DNA of 57,580 nucleotides, taken from NCBI GenBank assembly GCA_043811005.1, contig JBDRNO010000306.1, forward strand, positions 1 through 57,580. Direction: 5' to 3'. Below are positions 44,779 to 52,906 of the stretch, in pieces (positions within the stretch are counted from its first letter, which is position 1; each line of letters begins with the position of its first letter). The position numbers and the translations under genes are program-made. The notes below the pieces were generated by a model. The model saw nothing but the letters and a program-made list of their open reading frames with translations, did not search any database and had not been told where the DNA came from. Source of the DNA: JBDRNO01 sp043811005 (lineage in GTDB: Bacteria; Bacteroidota; Bacteroidia; NORP154).

Positions 44779-46269
44779 ATGAACAAATACTTTCAAATAC
44801 AAGCTTTACTTTTATTTTTGATATTATCTCACGGGGTAAACGGTCTTGCACAAAATGAGGTGGATGCTCTCAGGTATTCCCAGACTACCTTTGGAGGAAC
44901 AGCAAGATATATGGGAACAGCAGGTGCATTTGGAGCTTTGGGCGGTGACATCTCGGTTTTAAATACCAACCCTGCTGGAATCGCCATGTACAAAAAATCT
45001 GAATTCACTTTCTCTCCTTCTATCTATACTCAAAACACAACTTCTGATTATTACAATAATAGATCAAGTGATATTAAATATAATTTTAACATCAGCAATA
45101 TTGGATTTGTCATAACAGACCTTAAAAACTCCAATGACTTTGCCTCAGGTTGGGTATCCTCACATTTTGCTTTTGCATATAACAGATTGAACAATTTCCA
45201 TAACAGGATTAATATTCAAGGGGTAAATCCAAATAGTTCTTTACTCGATCTCTATTTGCAAAATATTCAAGGTGCCAATTCATCTGATATTTTTTCAAAC
45301 GACCCTTTTGGTTCCGGATTAGCATGGGATACATATTTAATAAACACTGATTCCATTGATACTACCACTTATGTTAGTATGATTCCACATGCCGGGGCAT
45401 ATCAGCGAAAAATAATTACTACAAGAGGAAGGATGAGTGAGATGGTATTCTCTTTTGGGTCAAATTACAATAACAGGTTATATATTGGCGGAACATTAGG
45501 CTTTCCGCAAATAAGATACAAAGAGGAGTCAACTTATGAAGAGATTGACAGTGAAGACACAATTCCATATTTTAATTCATTTGCCTTAGAGGAATATGTA
45601 TCTACTACAGGATCCGGTATAAACTTTAAATTTGGAATGATATTCAGGGCAACTGATTGGTTTCGTATTGGCGGAGCTGTTCATACTCCAACATTTTTTA
45701 AATTGTCTGATGAATATGGGTCAGAAATTTCCTCGAATTTTGATTCAGTTTCTATCTTTTCATATCCAGAGGAAAAAAGCTACAACTCAATTTCTCCTGA
45801 CGGGCATTATGATTATCAACTCACAACCCCATTGAAATTGCTTGGCAACATTGCTTTTATTATAGGCAAGCAGGGTTTGATAAGTGCCGACTATGAATTT
45901 ATAGATTATTCATCATCCCGGCTGCGTGCAACCGGAAACAATTTCCCAAATAAAAATGATGCTATTCAGGAGAAGTATACCTCTGCGAGCAATATAAGGG
46001 TAGGAACAGAATGGCGCTTTCCGCCTTTTAGTTTCAGGGGTGGTTATGCAATGTATGGAAGCCCTTTTAAAAAAGGAATAAATGACGGAAGCCGTACAAG
46101 CTATACCGTAGGATTCGGGATAAGGCAAGAGGGATTTTTTATTGACTTTGCTTATGTCTTCACACAAAAATCAGAAGATTACTACCTGTATGACCATCAA
46201 TTGATTGAACCAGCCAATAATGAGATGGAAAGCCATAACTTCCTGGCGACACTTGGATTTAGATTTTGA
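44779..46269 (+). CDS. OmpP1/FadL/TodX-family outer membrane protein
   Basis: 496 aa with a signal ending near NGLAQNEVDAL and the family N-terminus: GGTARYMGTAGAFGALGGDI, then VLNTNPAGIAMYKKSEFTF, the NPAG motif that forms the luminal hatch. The remainder has alternating amphipathic strands and ends in an aromatic (LATLGFRF), as expected for a beta-barrel. FadL-type channels move hydrophobic molecules such as fatty acids across the outer membrane; the substrate here is unknown. It follows the YD-rich lipoprotein by about 90 bp and is likely co-transcribed. Confidence 0.88.
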   Translation: MNKYFQIQALLLFLILSHGVNGLAQNEVDALRYSQTTFGGTARYMGTAGAFGALGGDISVLNTNPAGIAMYKKSEFTFSPSIYTQNTTSDYYNNRSSDIKYNFNISNIGFVITDLKNSNDFASGWVSSHFAFAYNRLNNFHNRINIQGVNPNSSLLDLYLQNIQGANSSDIFSNDPFGSGLAWDTYLINTDSIDTTTYVSMIPHAGAYQRKIITTRGRMSEMVFSFGSNYNNRLYIGGTLGFPQIRYKEESTYEEIDSEDTIPYFNSFALEEYVSTTGSGINFKFGMIFRATDWFRIGGAVHTPTFFKLSDEYGSEISSNFDSVSIFSYPEEKSYNSISPDGHYDYQLTTPLKLLGNIAFIIGKQGLISADYEFIDYSSSRLRATGNNFPNKNDAIQEKYTSASNIRVGTEWRFPPFSFRGGYAMYGSPFKKGINDGSRTSYTVGFGIRQEGFFIDFAYVFTQKSEDYYLYDHQLIEPANNEMESHNFLATLGFRF

Positions 46270-46327
46270 GTTACTGTTCGGGTCGGGTGTAAATGTAACC
46301 ACAGATTTCACTGATTTTAATCTGACA

Positions 46328-46651
46328 TTAAGCGGAATGACTACGGGGATTGATTTTTCCGTGAATAATGTTATAAATTATAAGGATATTTCTTACTACT
46401 TTATATACAAAAATATAAGTCTTATCAAACACAGCACATCTCATTTTGCGTCTGGCAAGGGATTTTTGTTTGCAAATAGGGTATTTATCAGGAAGTATAA
46501 TAAGGCTATTGCCAAAATCAATTAGCTTTTTAAAATACTTCATCGCATTTACAGGAGAATCCTGGTAAATATAAAGATAAATATTTTGAAGGGACACCTC
46601 AGCTTTTTCCTTCCATTCTAACTCCTCTACAGATATTGCTGTTTCTTCCAT
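46328..46651 (-). CDS. RelE/ParE-type toxin
   Basis: 107 aa with the compact toxin pattern: WKEKAEVSLQNIYLYIYQDS at the start, KYFKKLIDFGNSLIILPDKY in the middle and the basic strand-rich end RRKMRCAVFDKTYIFVYKVV ... IIYNIIHGKINPR. ParE members poison gyrase, RelE members cleave mRNA; the sequence alone does not decide. It overlaps the upstream antitoxin by 25 bp, the usual coupling. It is convergent with the porin gene, leaving a 58-bp gap. Confidence 0.8.
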   Translation of the reverse strand: MEETAISVEELEWKEKAEVSLQNIYLYIYQDSPVNAMKYFKKLIDFGNSLIILPDKYPICKQKSLARRKMRCAVFDKTYIFVYKVVRNILIIYNIIHGKINPRSHSA

Positions 46652-46911
46652 AGTTTAAATCGCGCCATAATTTGGTCGCTCGTGTACGATTTACCTGCTT
46701 CCGCCTCCGAAATCATTTGCTCAAATTCCTTATCCGTAGCTGGGCGAGAAGGGTTTACCCAGTTGTATTCTCCTTCAGGTTCTTTCACAACACTTGCTAA
46801 GGGTGTTTTATTTGAAAAGACAACCGACTTTACCGAATTAATAGTCTTCAAAAAAGCAGCAAGGATTTTTGCATTTGCGGCTGTATCTATCTTTACGATA
46901 AGTGCTTCCAT
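46627..46911 (-). CDS. antitoxin partner of the RelE/ParE toxin
   Basis: 94 aa. The first half (EALIVKIDTAANAKILAAFL, KTINSVKSVVFSNK) looks like a small alpha/beta module. The second half is an unstructured-to-helical tail (ATDKEFEQMISEAEAGKSYT...ARFKLWKKQ), typical for toxin-wrapping antitoxin C-termini. Gene order antitoxin-toxin with overlap supports the role. A partial dyad GTCAT...ATGAC (46912-46932) touches the start codon and could be the autoregulatory site. Confidence 0.75.
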   Translation of the reverse strand: MEALIVKIDTAANAKILAAFLKTINSVKSVVFSNKTPLASVVKEPEGEYNWVNPSRPATDKEFEQMISEAEAGKSYTSDQIMARFKLWKKQQYL

Positions 46912-47013
46912 GTCATTAATTAATATTATGACAAAATTAACTAAAAATTTATTATTACACTCGAAAACAAAAAAGTATGATATAAAACTATCGTTTTTAT
47001 TTTGTCCTTTTAA

Positions 47014-47112
47014 CTTATTATATTTACAGATAACAATGGAGATACGGCAACTGCTTCGGTTATGGTAGAAAAGCAGGTGGGAGTGGATGAATTGCGGATT
47101 TTGGATTGCTGA
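47014..47112 (+). pseudogene. orphan fragment of a T9SS protein
   Basis: A short frame reads FTDNNGDTATASVMVEKQVG followed by VDELRILDC and a stop. This is the kind of sequence found at the last beta-strand of a T9SS body domain just before the sorting domain. It is directly followed by inverted heptamer units (GCGGATT TTGGATT GCTGATT, 47094-47114) like those at the sorting-domain boundaries of the two giants. No gene body is present. Confidence 0.5.
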
Positions 47113-47178
47113 TTTATCATTTTTAGGTAATTACAGACAGTTATACGGGAAATAAGAAAGTAGTGGTTGAATAATATA

Positions 47179-48135
47179 TCAAAAATAAAAATCACAAAAA
47201 ACAAATCCATCCTTTGTATTATACTCCAATGCCGGGAATGGAATTTTGATAAAGCTTAAGGTTTTAAAGCAGGCTTTGAGCAGCCCGGATCTGGTTTTTA
47301 TCCTGGTAAGGTCAATATCAAGGGATAAATAGTATTGCCTGTACCTGTCAAAAGATTGGATTGGCTCTCCGTCAACTTCAGTGGGATTTTCACTGCCACC
47401 TGTCATGCCATGAGCGCCATAGCCAAAGGCGATATTAAGCCATTTTGGAAATCTCCGCGAGACCGATACGTCCGCCAGCTGGCGGACTGCATCGGTCTGT
47501 CCTTTTAAAAACGAAGCAATATTAAAGGAAATCCAATAGGTTTGTCCGTTATAATCTTTCAGCATACTATTGGTATAGCTGTTTCCGAGGAGTTGCGGGC
47601 GATACTGTGCAATATCAGAACGATGAAATGAATATTTTAATAATATCCTTTGCTCATCCCAAACCAATTCTTCACTAATTACTATAGCTATTCCCAGGAT
47701 ACTGGCAGCAAGATCGCCTACAGATGCACCCCACTCAGATGAAAATCCATCCAGGACCTCAACGGCAGTTAAATACACTAATCCCAAGCTACCACCATAC
47801 CATATTGCTTTCTTTGCCTTAACCCCCGACCATTTCATTGCATCTATCCCAACCTTGCCAATATAATGGGCAGTAACGGCATGCCCAACCTTATCCATCT
47901 GAAGCCATTCGTCATTGTCGTTAAAAAAATGAAAGTTTGAACGTGGGTAATCTTTATACCACAAACTGTTCAACCCAATTAATGTTGCGGAGCATAACAA
48001 ACCCTCACTTGCAACCACACCTGTAAAGCGTTTTGAGTTGAATTGTCCTGAAGGGGAGAAAAAGCCGGTTGAGTCATTTTTGGCAAAGCAGCTTAATTGG
48101 AAAAGGAAAAATAAACACAGGATGATTGTACGCAT
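47179..48135 (-). CDS. DUF2279-family exported protein
   Basis: I place the start at 48135 (MRTIILCLFFLFQLSCFAKN), giving 318 aa with a signal peptide. The open frame extends 43 codons further, but those are encoded by a minisatellite. The core is the DUF2279 pattern: DEWLQMDKVGHAVTAHYIGK, KAIWYGGSLGLVYLTAVEVL, DGFSSEWGASVGDLAASILG, SEELVWDEQRI. The hydrophobic helices suggest a membrane-embedded envelope protein; its role is unknown. A dispersed palindrome adds about 15 residues (GQTDAVRQLADVSVS) between FLK and RRFPKWLNIAFGYG. Confidence 0.8.
   Translation of the reverse strand: MRTIILCLFFLFQLSCFAKNDSTGFFSPSGQFNSKRFTGVVASEGLLCSATLIGLNSLWYKDYPRSNFHFFNDNDEWLQMDKVGHAVTAHYIGKVGIDAMKWSGVKAKKAIWYGGSLGLVYLTAVEVLDGFSSEWGASVGDLAASILGIAIVISEELVWDEQRILLKYSFHRSDIAQYRPQLLGNSYTNSMLKDYNGQTYWISFNIASFLKGQTDAVRQLADVSVSRRFPKWLNIAFGYGAHGMTGGSENPTEVDGEPIQSFDRYRQYYLSLDIDLTRIKTRSGLLKACFKTLSFIKIPFPALEYNTKDGFVFCDFYF
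47461..47497. repeat. dispersed palindrome with extended arms inside DUF2279 gene
   Basis: The 16-bp core TCCGCCAGCTGGCGGA (47471-47486) is flanked by GACCGAT (47461-47467) and ATCGGTC (47491-47497), giving an interrupted dyad of 37 bp. It is read in frame as TDAVRQLADVSVS. Confidence 0.85.
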
Positions 48136-48614
48136 TAGTAGTTGGGTGAATGGATAGTTAGGAAAAAATGCATGATTGCATGGATGCATGGATGCATGGG
48201 TGTTTAGATAGTTGAGTGAAAAAAATGCGTGGTTGAGTGAATGGATAATTGGGTAATAAAGCATGATTGCATGGATGCATGAATGTTAGGATGGTTGAGT
48301 GAAAAAATGCATGGTTGCATGGGTGGTTGAGTGAATGGATAATTGGGTAATAAAGCATGTTTGCATGACTGCATGAATGTATGCTTGAAAGAAATAATTA
48401 GTTTATTGATATTCTGTTTTCCATTCAAGTTGATAATTTTCAATTGCTATTTGCCAAATTTCCAGCTTTCTAAAACCACGATTTATATTACGGTTTCTAT
48501 TTAATAATTCCGTATCCATTCTATTAAAATTTTTAAGGGTGTTAATATTCCAAACAAAATTAATATATTCATTTTACAATATATATGCATTCATGCAGTC
48601 ATGCAATCCATTAA
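48136..48614. other. minisatellite-rich intergenic region
   Basis: Bases 48140-48380 consist of degenerate repeats built from GCATGGATGCAT, GGTTGAGTGAA and GGATAATTGGGTAATAAAGC. One 37-bp block is identical at 48229-48265 and 48323-48359, 94 bp apart. Several overlapping frames here (HAFFSLN..., NHPCNHAFF...) are repeat artefacts. The last 230 bp up to the phosphohexomutase gene are AT-rich and featureless. Confidence 0.75.
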
Positions 48615-50039
48615 TCAACCAATCAACGTATCATACCCTACTTTTAAAATGTTAAGAACCTCTTCCTTTGTTGCAGCTTCGGCATAAGTTCTTAGGACAG
48701 GTTCGGTTCCCGAGGGGCGAATCATATACCATTCATCATCGCTAAAATAGTATTTGTATCCATCAAGGCCTTCTACTCTTTGTACTTTATAATCTCCAAA
48801 AGAAGTGTATTTCCTGTTAATACAGTTCTCCACGATCTTCTGTTTCTGTTCCTCCTTCAAGTGCAAATCCGACCTGTCACATACAAATGGACCAACAATA
48901 TCATATATTTCCTTTATAAGCTCATTAATTGTTTTTCCGGATTTTGCCATGAACTCCCATATTATCAGTCCTATCCATATTCCATCCCTCTCTGGTATAT
49001 GTCCTCTTACAGCAATACCTCCGGACTCTTCTCCTCCAAGCAGCACATCCTCTTTTAACATTATTTTACAAATATGTTTAAAGCCAATAGGTACTACTTC
49101 AAGTTCCAAGCCATAGTGTTCACACATCTTTCGAATTTTAACTGTTGTAGAGAAGGCAGTACATACCTTACCCTTCATACCTTTGTATTTGCAGAAATAA
49201 TGGATAAGCAGCAGGATAAGATGATGAGAATCAATAAAATTACCCTGTGAGCCGAACATTCCAAGCCGGTCGGCATCTCCATCAGTAGCCAGCCCGCAGT
49301 CAATATTTCCTGTTCTTTTGATCATTTCAGAAAATTCCTTCAGGTTTCTGTCAATAGGTTCGGGTGGCTGACCTTTAAAGGAGGGGTTATAATCACAGTG
49401 CAAAAAAGTTATGTCCGGTAATAGTCTTTTCATTGCATTTTGCCCGGCTCCATACATCGCATCATAGGCAAGCCCTAACCCTGAACGCTTAATTGAATCA
49501 AGGTCAAAATTCGCTTCCACCCTCTCGCAATAGATTGTTTCAAGATCAACATATTCTAAAAGTCTCCTTTCTTCAAATTCTTCGATATTCAATGAATCCA
49601 GATCAATATTGTTTTTTTCGGGAATTAAGCTCTCTACTTCTTTTACGTTTTCGGGTAAAAGAGGACCACCAAACGCCCCTTTTAACTTAAATCCGTTATA
49701 TGAGGGTGGATTATGACTTGCAGTAATGACAATTCCAACATCTGCTTTAAGGTCCATAGTACCAAATGAAATCATAGGGGTTGAAGCAAATCCCCTGGAC
49801 AGGAACACTTTTATACCGCAGTTCGCTATTACTTTTGCGCAAGTTTCGGCAAATAGCTCTCCTGCAAAGCGTGTATCGTGTCCTATCAATACAGAACACT
49901 GTTTATCAGGAAACTCTTGTAATAACCAGGATGCTGTTGCTTGTGCAACTCTTGCGACATTATCAGTAGTAAAATCTTTTGCTATGATAGCGCGCCAACC
50001 GTCTGTGCCGAATTTTATTTCTTTTCTCATATTATTCAT
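48615..50039 (-). CDS. phosphoglucomutase/phosphomannomutase (alpha-phosphohexomutase)
   Basis: 474 aa with the four domains of the superfamily. The active-site serine loop is VITASHNPPSYNGFKLKGA (Ser near 105), the metal loop GLATDGDADRLGMFG, the sugar-binding loop LGGEESGGI and the phosphate-binding loop IRPSGTEPVLRTYAE. These enzymes interconvert hexose 1- and 6-phosphates for glycan and sugar-nucleotide synthesis; specificity (glucose, mannose, glucosamine) cannot be read by eye. It starts within the end of the HepT gene (8-bp overlap). Confidence 0.93.
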   Translation of the reverse strand: MNNMRKEIKFGTDGWRAIIAKDFTTDNVARVAQATASWLLQEFPDKQCSVLIGHDTRFAGELFAETCAKVIANCGIKVFLSRGFASTPMISFGTMDLKADVGIVITASHNPPSYNGFKLKGAFGGPLLPENVKEVESLIPEKNNIDLDSLNIEEFEERRLLEYVDLETIYCERVEANFDLDSIKRSGLGLAYDAMYGAGQNAMKRLLPDITFLHCDYNPSFKGQPPEPIDRNLKEFSEMIKRTGNIDCGLATDGDADRLGMFGSQGNFIDSHHLILLLIHYFCKYKGMKGKVCTAFSTTVKIRKMCEHYGLELEVVPIGFKHICKIMLKEDVLLGGEESGGIAVRGHIPERDGIWIGLIIWEFMAKSGKTINELIKEIYDIVGPFVCDRSDLHLKEEQKQKIVENCINRKYTSFGDYKVQRVEGLDGYKYYFSDDEWYMIRPSGTEPVLRTYAEAATKEEVLNILKVGYDTLIG

Positions 50040-50373
50040 TAGTTAATATTTTTCTAATTTTTATTTGAAATTCTATAATCTGTTTTGTAATAATATTCCA
50101 AACTATTTGGTAATCTATTCCAAAGTATGCGTGTATCAATCTATTACGCATTCCGATTATTTTATGCCACTCAATTTCGGGATATTGATTTTTGATATAT
50201 TCGGGAATGTTATTTGCAGCTTCTCCTATAATCTCAATATTTCTGATAACTGCATCCTTTGTTCTATTATCCTTAATAAATTCATTATAAGATATATTGT
50301 TCGTATATTGCTTTATTTTTTCAATTGCTTCAATAATATCTTCAAAAAACAATTTATAATCACGTTTAAACAT
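50032..50373 (-). CDS. hepT: HepT-type HEPN toxin (MntA/HepT module)
   Basis: 113 aa, all helical. The HEPN motif RX4H is complete in MRNRLIHAYF (Arg76-His81, Tyr83). RNIEIIGEAANNIP is the usual preceding helix. HEPN toxins of this type are RNases; the MntA partner neutralises HepT by adding AMP to the conserved Tyr of this motif, which is present. It overlaps mntA by 8 bp and the phosphohexomutase start by 8 bp. Confidence 0.9.
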   Translation of the reverse strand: MFKRDYKLFFEDIIEAIEKIKQYTNNISYNEFIKDNRTKDAVIRNIEIIGEAANNIPEYIKNQYPEIEWHKIIGMRNRLIHAYFGIDYQIVWNIITKQIIEFQIKIRKILTNE

Positions 50374-50656
50374 ATATTAAATCCTCCTCTACATATTTCA
50401 TTAATTTGGGTTTAATGGCATTTTTTGAAACTAAATCAACTTTATTCTTAAGTATAATTTCAAGTTCTTCAGCTAGATCTATAAATTCAAGCCCAATTGG
50501 TTTATCAAACACTACAAGTATATCAATATCACTATTTCTGTCTTGCTCTCCTCTGCTATATGAACCAAATACTCCAATCTCTTTCACATTATATTTTTTC
50601 CTTAATATACTTTTATAATTAACCAGTTGCTTTTTTATCTCTGTAAGGGTTTTCAT
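50366..50656 (-). CDS. mntA: MntA-type minimal nucleotidyltransferase antitoxin
   Basis: 96 aa. The motif GSX10DXD is exact: Gly31-Ser32 in GVFGSYSRGEQ and Asp43/Asp45 in SDIDILVVFD. MNT antitoxins of type VII modules AMPylate the HEPN partner and block its RNase activity. It is the first gene of the pair, as usual. No operator was identified upstream. Confidence 0.9.
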   Translation of the reverse strand: MKTLTEIKKQLVNYKSILRKKYNVKEIGVFGSYSRGEQDRNSDIDILVVFDKPIGLEFIDLAEELEIILKNKVDLVSKNAIKPKLMKYVEEDLIYV

Positions 50657-50943
50657 ATCTGTTTATATTAAGAACATAACTTTGTAAGTTGATTAAAATA
50701 AGAAATTATATAGAATTTAAGTATAAATAGATAATGTTGCTGGGTGGTCTGTATTGGTTATGAGGTTGAATAAGAAGCCAACAACCCGTTCGGCTGAGCT
50801 CACGCCGAAGCCAGAACCCAGTGCCCAGAACCCAGAATCTGATTATTTTATGCAAAAAAATAAATTATAAAATAAACTTTTTTTAATATTGAAATTCGCG
50901 TAATCTATACAAATTAATTTGAGCAAAAATAAGCATTAATCTG
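50657..50943. other. intergenic between mltG and mntA
   Basis: 287 bp. It contains a near-palindrome TTCGGC...GCCGAA (50789-50809, centre TGAGCTCA) followed by CCAGAACCCAGTGCCCAGAA-type repeats (50811-50837). Both are GC-rich islands in AT-rich DNA and resemble the other dispersed elements. Confidence 0.5.
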
Positions 50944-52008
50944 TTATTTCCATATCTTCCTTTTATTCAGTTCTCTACGAAACTTTTTAGCATTTACCAC
51001 GTGCTGTGCATAAGTCCTGGCAAAGTTATGATAACCCGAAAAATCTTCTTTAGCACAAAAAAAGAGGTAATCATGTTTCTGGCAGTTCAGTACTGCATCC
51101 AAAGAAGCTATTGATGGCAGGCAAATCGGACCGTGTGGTAAACCTTTGTATTTATATGTATTATAAGGTGAATCTATTTCTTTCTGGGCATCCAAAACCC
51201 TGGTTATTGAAAAATCGCCAATGGCATAAATAATTGTAGGGTCGGCTTCGAGACGCATGCCTTTATTCAACCTGTTAATATAAACACCTGCAATAGTGGA
51301 TTTTTCATCGTTTTTTGTTGTTTCCTGCTCCACAATTGATGCCAGCACGGTTATTTCTGCTCTGCTAAGGTCAATTCTTTCTGCCTTGTTTTTTCTGTCT
51401 TCTGTCCAAAACCTGTCATATTCCTCCTCCATTCTTTCAAAAAACTGTTCAGCAGAAGTATTCCAATAAAATTCATACGTATTTGGTATAAAAAACAACA
51501 TCGCATTTTCTTTTGCCAGATTATATCCGGCTAAAAAATCAGCATTATTTAATAATCGCACCAATGAAGCTGAGTCTGCTTCAATTTTTTTGGAAATCCT
51601 GGATGCAAGTTGTTCTTTGGTTCTAAGGGCATTCAACACTAACCTTACCGGCTTTTGTTTACCGGAACGCAATAAATCAATTAGCTCATCATTGCTCATA
51701 CCTGCTTTTATGAGATATTTTCCCGGGTGAATATTGTTCTTCAGTTTCTTCAGTTCAGCAACCCATTCGAATGAAGCGGTGTTTATTATGTAATTTTTCT
51801 CATATAACTGATTTACAACATCTTTAAATGATGAACCCGTTGGGATGAAAAGGCAGGTGGTTTTTTTTCCGTGTAATGTGATATTGGGCTGGTAGATCTC
51901 CTTGTATTTATCATAAATCCATAGTCCACTTATAATAATCAACAATAATATAAACGAGAGGATTATCTTGCTAAAGAACGATTTTTTTTTACTTCCCCTA
52001 TGACCCAT
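50944..52008 (-). CDS. mltG: endolytic murein transglycosylase
   Basis: 354 aa with one N-terminal transmembrane anchor (about 13-31) and an extracytoplasmic YceG domain. The catalytic Glu is Glu227 in ASIVEQETTKNDEKSTIAGV. The other conserved parts are RLEADPTIIYAIGD, SPYNTYKYKGLPHGPICLPS and FSGYHNFARTYAQH. MltG cuts nascent glycan strands and limits their length. It lies on the same strand as the GNAT and dapF genes, a grouping I recall from other Bacteroidota. Confidence 0.93.
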   Translation of the reverse strand: MGHRGSKKKSFFSKIILSFILLLIIISGLWIYDKYKEIYQPNITLHGKKTTCLFIPTGSSFKDVVNQLYEKNYIINTASFEWVAELKKLKNNIHPGKYLIKAGMSNDELIDLLRSGKQKPVRLVLNALRTKEQLASRISKKIEADSASLVRLLNNADFLAGYNLAKENAMLFFIPNTYEFYWNTSAEQFFERMEEEYDRFWTEDRKNKAERIDLSRAEITVLASIVEQETTKNDEKSTIAGVYINRLNKGMRLEADPTIIYAIGDFSITRVLDAQKEIDSPYNTYKYKGLPHGPICLPSIASLDAVLNCQKHDYLFFCAKEDFSGYHNFARTYAQHVVNAKKFRRELNKRKIWK

Positions 52009-52066
52009 GCTTTGTTTATTTGGTGTTTTGGTGATTGGTTGATAATTATAGCCGGTGCCAATGTTC

Positions 52067-52190
52067 CGATGCTAATATACTAATCCATACTTATTATACG
52101 AATGACTGCAAATAGACAACGCTGAATATTAGTATCATTAGTCCGCCAGCTGGCGGATTGGCATCGAGTGAAATTAGTATATTAGCATCG
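52067..52190. repeat. 18-bp inverted repeat enclosing a palindrome copy
   Basis: CGATGCTAATATACTAAT (52067-52084) and ATTAGTATATTAGCATCG (52173-52190) are perfect inverted copies. Between them lies a full TCCGCCAGCTGGCGGA (52142-52157). The whole interval between mltG and the GNAT gene thus resembles a small element with its own terminal repeats. Confidence 0.75.
52142..52157. repeat. dispersed palindrome, intergenic copy
   Basis: Identical 16-bp palindrome TCCGCCAGCTGGCGGA, nested inside the inverted repeat at 52067-52190. Confidence 0.9.
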
Positions 52191-52217
52191 CATCCACCAA
52201 TCTCCCAATACACCAAT

Positions 52218-52799
52218 TCACGAATTTATCAACTGCAAAACATATTCATCAATCCATTTGTCTTCGTTTCTTATCCAGTCCTTTTTAATCCCTATCATTT
52301 GAAATCCATGTTTTTCAAATAATACAATACTCGCTTCATTATCAACGGTTATATTGCAATATAGTTGATGTATATTCAGGGTAGTGAAGCAATAACTGAT
52401 AAGTTGTTCAAGTGCTTCTGAAGCGTATCCTTTTTTCCTATCGGATGGGTCGGCTATTAATATTCCTACTCCTGCCCTCAGGTTGTTTGGGTCAAAATCG
52501 AAGAGATCGATGCAGCCGACCTCTCCCCTGCCCTCTCCAAAGGAGAGGGAGACCCCACACGCAGGCTTGCTATCTTCAAGTGGAGAGGTGGACTTTATTT
52601 TAGTTATCATTAACCGCAATTGTTTGGTTGTATAAATATCAAGATGGGCATCTGCAATGTATTTTTCCAGGACAAATTTTGAAAAGGGCACAACCGTATT
52701 GCTGAGCCGCCAGATTGACGGATCATTTTCCCACTGGTACAACAAATCAATATCAGAAGGTTCTAAAGCTCTTAGTTTTATTTTGGTTCCTGTGAGCAT
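52218..52799 (-). CDS. GNAT-family N-acetyltransferase with an in-frame insertion
   Basis: 193 aa. The RimJ/RimL-like start is KIKLRALEPSDIDLLYQWEN, followed by RAGVGILIADPSDRKKGYAS as the acetyl-CoA pyrophosphate loop and CNITVDNEASIVLFEKHGFQ near the end. The enzyme should acetylate an amine or protein N-terminus with acetyl-CoA; the substrate is unknown. Residues about 70-96 (STSPLEDSKPACGVSLSFGE...) interrupt the strand that normally leads into GCIDLFDFDP, and are encoded by a repeat-like insertion. Without it the protein would be about 167 aa, the typical family size. Confidence 0.85.
   Translation of the reverse strand: MLTGTKIKLRALEPSDIDLLYQWENDPSIWRLSNTVVPFSKFVLEKYIADAHLDIYTTKQLRLMITKIKSTSPLEDSKPACGVSLSFGEGRGEVGCIDLFDFDPNNLRAGVGILIADPSDRKKGYASEALEQLISYCFTTLNIHQLYCNITVDNEASIVLFEKHGFQMIGIKKDWIRNEDKWIDEYVLQLINS
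52516..52595. repeat. in-frame mini-insertion in the GNAT gene
   Basis: The element begins ACCTCTCC and ends GGAGAGGT as outer arms, with an inner stem CTCTCC-AAA-GGAGAG. It is read in frame as SPLEDSKPACGVSLSFGEGR. The SPLE beginning is shared with the insertion at 566-612, suggesting related element families. Confidence 0.7.
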
Positions 52800-52869
52800 T
52801 GCTACTATTTAACCTGGAAAAATAGTTAATAATTAAAATTCTATTGGCTTATTCAAAAAAATCAGTTAA

Positions 52870-52902
52870 AGCTTTTCCAAAGTTTAAAACTTTGGAAAAG
52901 CT
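52870..52902. terminator. 16-bp perfect inverted repeat
   Basis: AGCTTTTCCAAAGTTT - A - AAACTTTGGAAAAGCT directly follows the stop of the 52-aa gene (minus strand). It can act as a terminator between that gene and the GNAT gene, though the loop is minimal; it may also be a cruciform-type repeat. Confidence 0.5.
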
Positions 52903-52906
52903 ACCT

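Noticed and set aside
48158..48443. overlapping minus-strand frames of 66 and 79 aa
   Set aside because: They are translations of a degenerate minisatellite, repeating HAFFSLN/NYPFTQ-like words, not independent genes.
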